A stretch of DNA of 18,187 bases from Candidatus Aminicenantota bacterium (GTDB lineage Bacteria; Acidobacteriota; Aminicenantia; UBA2199), in contig CP070627.1 of NCBI GenBank assembly GCA_020355945.1, forward strand, positions 5,063,373 through 5,081,559, written 5' to 3'. The notes beneath the pieces were generated by a model. That model was not told the origin of the DNA, did no database searches, and was given only the letters and a program-made list of their open reading frames with translations. Numbering within the stretch: position 1 is the stretch's first letter; each line of letters begins with the position of its first letter. This document shows, in pieces, positions 13,058 to 18,187 of this stretch. The position numbers and the translations under genes were made by a program.

Positions 13058-13804
13058 ATGGGGAAAAAATTTTTTTTGGTAATTTTTCTTATGATGGTGA
13101 CGATGTTTTTCTTGTCTGCAGGAGAAAAAAAGTTCGAGAAAGAAGTCATCAAAACCAATGAGGGACCATTAGAGATTACGTTTATCGGCCATGGGTCCGT
13201 GATGCTTACGTTTAAACAAATGACGATTCATGTGGACCCCTTTTCAAGGATAGCCGATTACAGCCAACTGCCCAAAGCAGACCTGGTCTTGATCACTCAC
13301 CACCATGGCGACCACCTGGACCCTTCTGCTGTAAAACATATCCGCACCGAAACCACCCGGGTTATCTTATCCCAAAAATGCAGTGAAAAAGTCAGCGGCG
13401 GGATTATCATGGCAAACGGAGATGTAAAAACCGTAAAAGGCCTCAAAATTGAAGCAGTTCCTGCATACAATATCCTGCATAAACGAAGCAGTGGTGAACC
13501 CTTTCACCCCAAAGGCGAAGGAAACGGGTATGTCATTGCCCTGGGGGATAAACGGGTGTATGTGGGAGGGGATACGGAAAATATCCCGGAAATGAAACAA
13601 CTAACCAATATCGATATCGCCTTCTTACCCATGAACTTGCCCTATACCATGACACCGGAAATGGTGGTGGATGCAGTCAACGCATTTAAACCTAAAATCC
13701 TTTTCCCTTACCATTATCACTTCGGGGACACCGATATCCGCAAACTGGAAAACCTTATGAAAAATGTAGAAGGAGTGGATTTACGCATCCATAATAGAAG
13801 ATAG
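13058..13804 (+). CDS. Exported metallo-beta-lactamase-fold hydrolase (UlaG/UPF0173-like)
   Basis: A 248-residue protein with a signal peptide (MGKKFFLVIFLMMVTMFFLS, cleavage near 21-23), so it is likely periplasmic or a surface protein. The mature part has the compact MBL fold: ITFIGHGSVMLTF (40-52), HVDPF (58-62), metal motif THHHGDHLD (80-88, with H81, H83, D85 and H86), YVGGDTENIPEM, and a late metal His in LFPYHYHFGDTD. The short form and GHGSV strand resemble UlaG-like/UPF0173 members, whose substrates are small molecules, but no substrate can be named here. AAGGAGG at 13047-13053 precedes the ATG. No operon partner is evident. Confidence 0.9.
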   Translation: MGKKFFLVIFLMMVTMFFLSAGEKKFEKEVIKTNEGPLEITFIGHGSVMLTFKQMTIHVDPFSRIADYSQLPKADLVLITHHHGDHLDPSAVKHIRTETTRVILSQKCSEKVSGGIIMANGDVKTVKGLKIEAVPAYNILHKRSSGEPFHPKGEGNGYVIALGDKRVYVGGDTENIPEMKQLTNIDIAFLPMNLPYTMTPEMVVDAVNAFKPKILFPYHYHFGDTDIRKLENLMKNVEGVDLRIHNRR

Positions 13805-13878
13805 AGCATCTTCCTATTGCCATTGCCAAAATTTTGAAAGAAGAATTGGATGCAGTGATTAATAAGCTTTTAAAATAA
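13798..13878 (+). pseudogene. Possible remnant of a gene C-terminus
   Basis: A startless frame reads EHLPIAIAKILKEELDAVIN followed by KLLK and a stop at 13876-13878. It is an amphipathic, protein-like helix with no start codon, beginning only after a stop at 13795-13797, in a region otherwise made of repeats. It may be the tail of a deleted gene. Chance is possible at this length. Confidence 0.25.
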
Positions 13879-13885
13879 ATATTCA

Positions 13886-13956
13886 GCCTCCGGCGGGTCG
13901 TGACCGCTGAACCTTTTTGAAAAAAGGTTCCGACACCTCCAAAAACTTTTCATTAA
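13886..13956 (-). repeat. Dispersed intergenic repeat, inverted copy
   Basis: Read on the minus strand, this goes from TTAATGAAAAGTTTTTGG (13956 leftward) through a perfect 10-base inverted repeat (GAACCTTTTT 13909-13918 and AAAAAGGTTC 13921-13930) to CCCGCCGGAGGC (ending at 13886). It is head-to-head with the copy at 13967-14098. Their A/T-rich ends (13941-13956 and 13967-13982) pair in 15 of 16 positions around a 10-base loop. Confidence 0.6.
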
Positions 13957-13966
13957 CGGATAACCT

Positions 13967-14098
13967 TTAATAAAAAGTTTTTGTGGATGTTTCACGGGTC
14001 CGGGGGCCCCTCGGCGAGGGGAGCCTAAAATGGCAAAGTGCTTTGCCCCATACGCTATGCGCCATGCGCAATGCTCTCGCCCCCCGGCCGCCGGAGGC
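13967..14098 (+). repeat. Dispersed intergenic repeat, long copy
   Basis: It starts TTAATAAAAAGTTTTTG, identical over 17 bases to 11504-11520. It then carries GGGTCCGGGGGCCCCTCGGC with a short CCCCTCG/CGAGGGG hairpin (14007-14021) and an ATGCGC-rich stretch (14051-14074), and ends GGCCGCCGGAGGC (14086-14098), nine bases beyond the TldE-like stop. With the inverted copy it fills most of the 303-base gap 13805-14107, in which I see no intact gene. Confidence 0.6.
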
Positions 14099-14107
14099 AT
14101 TAAAAAA

Positions 14108-15937
14108 TCATTTAGCGAAAAACGGGTGGGTCAGGAGAGGTGGCTTTTTCTGTTTCTTTTCGCTCTTTTTAAATTCCAGTTCTTCAAAGAGCACAGATGG
14201 TGCTGCGATAGAAGCAGGGATTCCCATGCCGCTTCGTCCCCTGGAAGAATAAAGAAGGAAAATGTTACTCATCATACCTCCACCCGGGGACACCATTCGC
14301 TGGAGGACATAGCAATCATTCCCCACTGCATCGATATCTTTCAGATCGCTGACTGAGAGTTCACTAATAGAAATCCCCCGCACCAATTCTTCCCGACCGT
14401 CTTTGACATACACCCGAACCATCATGACGGGTGCTGTGATTTGCGATTCGGTTTGTGAGCTTCGTGACATAAATAAGCTAAACGAGTCTGACTCATCCAT
14501 ACCGGTAATAGATGGGTCATCAAAGGTCTTTACCATCAAACCGAAATCCAATCCCTGGTCTTTACACATTTGCAAGAGTTCTTGTTTCAACTGCTGGAAG
14601 GTTTTCCCATTTTCTGTGGTAATCAGCAGGTTCCCGATTTGTGTACCGGGATTTCCCATGAGGCTGGCTCTTCCGTGTCCGTTGGATTGCAGGATTTCTT
14701 TCCTGGGTCGCCTGGACATGAGCAAAGTTTTTAAAATGCCTTTTTCCACCAGGTTCACCGGTCCGGATACCACTCCTTGATCGTCGATGGCATAGGAGCC
14801 AATAAGAGGTACGTTTTTAAAATCTGTCCGGGTGGGATCGTCGGTGATCGATATATTCCGGGGTAAAACTTTTCGGTCTAATCGTGTGGCCAACTTAGTG
14901 GAAGAGGACATTTGAGACATTTGGGGCACATTACTTAAGGGTGGGCGTTCCCCGGAGAGGTGGGGTGCCAATACCTGGTAAAAGAGTTCCGCGGCTGCTT
15001 GTTGGGTAAAAAGCACAGGTCCGATATAGTCTTCCAGGACCGGGGCAGAGGCCATTGCGGATAATTCTTCTGCCATTTTGTGAATGCCAGCGGCCAACTT
15101 CTTTTTTCCAGGCATTTGATCAAGGGAGGTGGCATAAAAGGGGATATAATGTTTCAGTTTCATCCCGTCAGCCGCCTGTGTAGAGGCATGGGCCACCAGG
15201 GACGCTAAAGTTTGCGGCTGACGAAATATGGTGCCTTCGCTGTTGACAAAGTACTTATGGAGAAGTATTACCCGCATTTCTACATGGGACTCATGAAGGG
15301 CCGGAAACTGACGAAAGATGGCAGAGAGGTCCTTAACCACTGTTTCCCACTTTGCCTGGTCCACCTCCAGGGTGATGCGAGGAATCAGTTTTTGAACGCT
15401 CTCTTCTTTAGAGAAGTCAGGAATCTCTTCGGTTTGCACCTGGTTTTTGATATAGGCTTTTTTGCTGGCTAATTGCTGCAGTGCTTCTTTGAAAGCACTA
15501 TCCGTTGCCAGCCAGATATCGCGGCGCAGGGCATTATAATCATCCTCGAGTACAACCCCCTGAGATTGCCCCATTACTGAAGAAAACATACTGGTCCTGT
15601 CCACAAAACCGGTATTGTCCAGTTGATAACTGCCCACCCGCAGCCCTACTTTAAGTAATCGGCGCTGGTCCTGTTGGGATTCGGTCAAGGTGCCAAAACT
15701 GCCTTCAATTGACAATTCCCAATAATCCCATATAGAGTATTCCAGGTAATAGGGTTTTTCCATGTTCTCGATTTTAAGAGATTTCATGGAACGGTCCAGT
15801 TCGTCTGTCATGGCTTTGAGAATCACGTCGTCTTTCTCCCCCATCAGCATAGATGGAGAGGCGGAGCCCATAAAAATAACAGCCGCTGCCAGGAGCGGGA
15901 TCGTCCGGTGAAGAATCTGTATGAGTTTTTGTTTCAT
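14108..15937 (-). CDS. Exported TldD/PmbA-family protein lacking the metal site (TldE-like partner)
   Basis: A 609-residue protein with a signal peptide (MKQKLIQILHRTIPLLAAAV, cleavage likely near 25-32), so it should act outside the cytoplasm, unlike classical TldD/TldE. It is collinear with the protein at 15934-17652: KYFVNSEGT (228-236), SLVAHASTQAADGMKL, DDPT, LVEKGILKTLLMSR, SNGHGRA. At the position of the active HEIFGH the sequence is YQVLAP (320-325), so all three motif residues are lost, and the C-terminal Cys ligand region reads GRSGMGIPASIA. This mirrors TldE (PmbA), the inactive half of the TldD/TldE protease. ATG overlaps the preceding stop as ATGA, with GGAGG just upstream. Likely a structural or substrate-binding partner of the active protein; substrate unknown. 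Confidence 0.85.
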   Translation of the reverse strand: MKQKLIQILHRTIPLLAAAVIFMGSASPSMLMGEKDDVILKAMTDELDRSMKSLKIENMEKPYYLEYSIWDYWELSIEGSFGTLTESQQDQRRLLKVGLRVGSYQLDNTGFVDRTSMFSSVMGQSQGVVLEDDYNALRRDIWLATDSAFKEALQQLASKKAYIKNQVQTEEIPDFSKEESVQKLIPRITLEVDQAKWETVVKDLSAIFRQFPALHESHVEMRVILLHKYFVNSEGTIFRQPQTLASLVAHASTQAADGMKLKHYIPFYATSLDQMPGKKKLAAGIHKMAEELSAMASAPVLEDYIGPVLFTQQAAAELFYQVLAPHLSGERPPLSNVPQMSQMSSSTKLATRLDRKVLPRNISITDDPTRTDFKNVPLIGSYAIDDQGVVSGPVNLVEKGILKTLLMSRRPRKEILQSNGHGRASLMGNPGTQIGNLLITTENGKTFQQLKQELLQMCKDQGLDFGLMVKTFDDPSITGMDESDSFSLFMSRSSQTESQITAPVMMVRVYVKDGREELVRGISISELSVSDLKDIDAVGNDCYVLQRMVSPGGGMMSNIFLLYSSRGRSGMGIPASIAAPSVLFEELEFKKSEKKQKKPPLLTHPFFAK

Positions 15938-17652
15938 TTTGACCTCCTTTCAGGCGGTGGAAGCACCGGTGGTTTCTCAGATGCTTTGTACTTTTTTTGG
16001 ACTTCGATCTGGGCGGTTAACAGGGGAGGTGAAACCGCGGATACGGGGACGCTTCCGGATACGGCACCGCAGTAGCCGTCAAAAATTTCCGGTTTATCTC
16101 CGGCGGCGATGACTTTGCTAAACGAGGTTAAAGGGGTACCGATCAAATCCACTCCCCTTACCAACTCATCGGGACGTCCGTCCGTGTAAATCCGGTAAAC
16201 CATAACAGGCGTGACATTAAAGGCTTGAGGAATGAATCGCCCGGTAAAGGTAAATCCGCCCACCACCACATCAAATAGGAGTCCGTAGGGTTTTCCCTGG
16301 GTTTTACATTCGTCGATCAGCTTTTGTCGGAGTTTTTCCCGGGGTACGCTTTTAGAAGCCTCCACCACCAGGACGCCCTGGCGGCTGACCGGTCGGCGGC
16401 CCGGCTGGGCCCGCCCATGCCCATTGGATTTGGAAAATCCTTCAATGGGAGAACGAGACATCAGGAATCCTGTTAAAATACCCTTTTCCACCAGGCCGGC
16501 CCGTTGGGCTTTTACCCCCTCATCATCATAGAGATAATGACCCATTAAATCTTTTTTATCATACTGTTTAAGGGTAGGGTCATCGTATACGGACATAAAT
16601 GTGGGCAGCACTTGCTGGTTAATCTTTTTGGTAAAGGTTTGTCCGTCTCGTTCATCTTTTTGACGGTGGCCTTCGATGCGGTGGCCGAAAATTTCGTGGA
16701 AGAACACCCCGGCGGCTTCGCCCGATAAAATTGCCGGACCTGTATAGGGTTCCATCATCGGGGCGTTTCGTAATGCCTGCAAATCTTCAATAAGTCCATG
16801 AATCGCGGTTTTTAGGGTTTTATCATCCGGCAAATTTTCCGGGACTCGGGCATCATAAATCTTGTTCCGGGTTAATCTCATACCATCCTCGGCTTTGGTA
16901 TCCACAAAGATGCTCAGCCGCCAATGGGTACGACCGTGCAAGAGCGATGTCCCCTCACTGTTGACAAAATACTTACTCTCCGACTCTGCCCTCAAGGACA
17001 TACTGGAACTGTGAATCTCCGCGGCATTATTAAATAGAGCCGAATACTCCTTTAATTTCTTCTCCCAGGCAGCAATGTCAGGTGAGATACCAACCGGATC
17101 CCCAATATACTGATTGGGTGCTTCTTTTGAGAAATCGTCGGATTGATCTTCTTCTTTAACCGTGACACCTTTGTCGGCTTTGACCTGGATCAGTTTCTCT
17201 GCTGCTGCTTTGTATTTCCTATCCGTTTCCAGCCAGATCGCGCTTTTAATGGCATCCGGGTCATCGCTCAAGCTGATGGATACAGGCCGTGAAAAGCGAA
17301 AATCATAAGTCCTCCTGCCCCGAATCTGATGGGTATTGTCCAATCGATAACTACCCACCCGGACATCCACGTCCAGAAGACGGGACCGGTCTTCACTGCT
17401 GGACTTAAGCGCTCCAAAGGATGCGGAAATGGATACCCTGTGATTATCGGTTATTTGATAACAGATAAAATAGGGAGGTGGGGACCCTTTTTCTCCTAGC
17501 ACCTTCATGGAGCGTGCTAACTCATCTTTCATTGCTTCCAGGACAACATTGGTGGTACCAGGCCCTTTGCCGTCAATTGCCTGGAAGAAAATGAAAAACC
17601 CTAAAATGAACATCAGCACAATTTTTAATTTAGATTTTGATACAATCTTCAT
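15934..17652 (-). CDS. Exported TldD-family metalloprotease, active-site motif intact
   Basis: A 572-residue protein with a signal peptide (IVLMFILGFFIFFQAIDG, ending near 28). Typical TldD is about 480 residues; the extra length is the signal and N-terminal region. Motifs visible: KYFVNSEGTSLLHGR (227-241), GEAAGVFFHEIFGHRIEGHR (311-330) with the zinc motif HExxxH at H319, E320 and H324, YDDPT, LVEKGILTGFLMSRSP, SNGHGRA, and the late CGAVSGSVPVS with C528 where TldD has its third metal ligand. Metalloprotease activity is therefore likely. It is first of two genes, overlapping the inactive paralogue by four bases, suggesting equal production of a heterodimer. AAGGAGG precedes the ATG. Signal peptides on both partners indicate activity in the envelope rather than on cytoplasmic peptides. 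Confidence 0.88.
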   Translation of the reverse strand: MKIVSKSKLKIVLMFILGFFIFFQAIDGKGPGTTNVVLEAMKDELARSMKVLGEKGSPPPYFICYQITDNHRVSISASFGALKSSSEDRSRLLDVDVRVGSYRLDNTHQIRGRRTYDFRFSRPVSISLSDDPDAIKSAIWLETDRKYKAAAEKLIQVKADKGVTVKEEDQSDDFSKEAPNQYIGDPVGISPDIAAWEKKLKEYSALFNNAAEIHSSSMSLRAESESKYFVNSEGTSLLHGRTHWRLSIFVDTKAEDGMRLTRNKIYDARVPENLPDDKTLKTAIHGLIEDLQALRNAPMMEPYTGPAILSGEAAGVFFHEIFGHRIEGHRQKDERDGQTFTKKINQQVLPTFMSVYDDPTLKQYDKKDLMGHYLYDDEGVKAQRAGLVEKGILTGFLMSRSPIEGFSKSNGHGRAQPGRRPVSRQGVLVVEASKSVPREKLRQKLIDECKTQGKPYGLLFDVVVGGFTFTGRFIPQAFNVTPVMVYRIYTDGRPDELVRGVDLIGTPLTSFSKVIAAGDKPEIFDGYCGAVSGSVPVSAVSPPLLTAQIEVQKKYKASEKPPVLPPPERRSK

Positions 17653-17706
17653 GTAACCCTCCTTGTAGTTTACATACGAGCAAAGAGAAAAAAAGTTTTG
17701 TTAACA

Positions 17707-17735
17707 TTGACAAATAGTCGAAAATCTTTTAAACT
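17707..17735 (+). promoter_or_regulatory. Promoter-like repeat 1 (TTGACA-17-TAAACT)
   Basis: TTGACA (17707-17712), 17 bases, TAAACT (17730-17735). The unit from TTGACAAA to TAAACTTTA recurs 55 bases downstream. It points toward the sensor-like gene at 17896. Confidence 0.45.
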
Positions 17736-17761
17736 TTATAAACGAATTATTTTACTGACAT

Positions 17762-17790
17762 TTGACAAAAGGCAAAATATTCTTTAAACT
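17762..17790 (+). promoter_or_regulatory. Promoter-like repeat 2 (TTGACA-17-TAAACT)
   Basis: TTGACA (17762-17767), 17 bases, TAAACT (17785-17790): same spacing and ends as the unit at 17707-17735, with a divergent middle. A TATAAT at 17798-17803 lies just after it without a good -35. Confidence 0.45.
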
Positions 17791-17895
17791 TTACCTGTAT
17801 AATTAAAATTAGGTTTTATTTTCTTGTGGGTGTATGTTAAAATTATTAACTGTTAATGCAGGCTGGCATATGGCAGCAAAAAGCAAGGATGACGT

Positions 17896-18187
17896 ATGAA
17901 GCGTGAATGTTTGCTATTGCTCTTTATATTGATAACTTTATCACTATCATCCCACTCTTATCCCCCGGAAGTGGAGGTAAAATTCAAACATCTCACTGTC
18001 CAGGAGGGGCTTTCCTATAACTCCGTCTTTTGCATCATACAAGACAAAAAAGGCTTTATGTGGTTCGGGACCCAGGAGGGTTTAAACCGGTATAACGGGT
18101 ACACCTTCGATCAATACACAGCCTCGCCGTCAGACCCTCATCGTTTGAGCAGCGATGAAATTAAGGCACTTTTTGAGGATGGCCAGG
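17896..18187 (+). CDS. Start of a Reg_prop-type (two-component regulator propeller) sensor, cut by right edge
   Basis: Ninety-seven residues are visible. A signal peptide (MKRECLLLLFILITLSLSSH) is followed by VKFKHLTVQEGLSYNSVFCI, then IQDKKGFMWFGTQEGLNRYN and GYTFDQYTASPSDPHRLSSD. The pattern 'GLS-NSV--I-QD--GF-WFGT--GLNRY-G' is the first blade of periplasmic Reg_prop beta-propeller sensors, usually followed by a Y_Y_Y domain and a histidine kinase or diguanylate cyclase; that output lies outside the window. AAGGA at 17884-17888 precedes the ATG at 17896. It is divergent from the exported TldD-like pair. Confidence 0.88.
   Translation, partial: MKRECLLLLFILITLSLSSHSYPPEVEVKFKHLTVQEGLSYNSVFCIIQDKKGFMWFGTQEGLNRYNGYTFDQYTASPSDPHRLSSDEIKALFEDGQ

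Noticed and set aside
12943..13161. Rightward open frame before the exported hydrolase
   Set aside because: It spans the palindromic repeat and overlaps the real gene in another frame; no ribosome site.
14108..17652. TldD-like pair as the leader protease for the peptide at 5336
   Set aside because: The genes are over 8 kb apart and both proteins look exported, so a direct link has no support beyond family precedent.

Overview
The window is about 18.2 kb of bacterial chromosome with moderate-to-low GC. No rRNA, tRNA or phylogenetic marker fixes the host. Several things recall the Aminicenantes/Acidobacteriota-like lineages: a class I lanthipeptide-type leader, an ABC-2 permease of the 'GF-LF--PP-S' type flanked by XRE regulators, exported TldD-related proteins, a Reg_prop-type sensor start, and GC-rich 'GCCGCCGGAGGC' dispersed repeats. 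That assignment is inference only.

Left part (1-5500), accessory. A leftward gene is cut by the left edge and lies downstream of a consensus sigma70 promoter (TTGACA-17-TATAAT). A rightward group follows: an XRE regulator (672-1133), a membrane-anchored unknown (1278-1946), and an ABC-2-type permease fused to a degenerate ATPase-like tail (1984-3952). The permease is split near its start by a 7-bp tandem duplication. A second, paralogous XRE regulator (3949-4404) overlaps the permease end. An AT-hook protein with its own promoter (4562-5194) comes next. The last gene, at 5336-5500, is a 54-residue peptide whose leader looks like that of class I lanthipeptides; its core has six Cys and six Thr. 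No lanthionine synthetase is in the window.

Middle part (5501-13057), mostly housekeeping. A 117-bp inverted-repeat element resembling a MITE is followed by a leftward pcm-uvrD pair overlapping by 8 bp, where the isoaspartyl methyltransferase appears to be exported. Rightward comes a bifunctional (p)ppGpp synthetase/hydrolase (rel). Leftward come queH (queuosine biosynthesis), a double-CDGSH/ferredoxin-like protein and a cyclic-nucleotide-binding-domain protein.

Right part (13058-18187). An exported metallo-beta-lactamase-fold hydrolase is followed by a repeat-rich gap. Then come two overlapping leftward genes for exported TldD-family proteins: the first-translated keeps HExxxH and the likely Cys metal ligand, and the second has lost them, as in TldD/TldE heterodimers. 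A divergent sensor-like gene with a signal peptide and propeller-type repeats runs off the right edge behind two near-identical promoter-like repeats.

The most notable items are the orphan lanthipeptide-like precursor, the frameshifted permease with a pseudo-ATPase tail between two XRE paralogues, and the exported active/inactive TldD-like pair. A family of dispersed intergenic repeats (at least five copies or remnants) abuts the stop codons of several genes.
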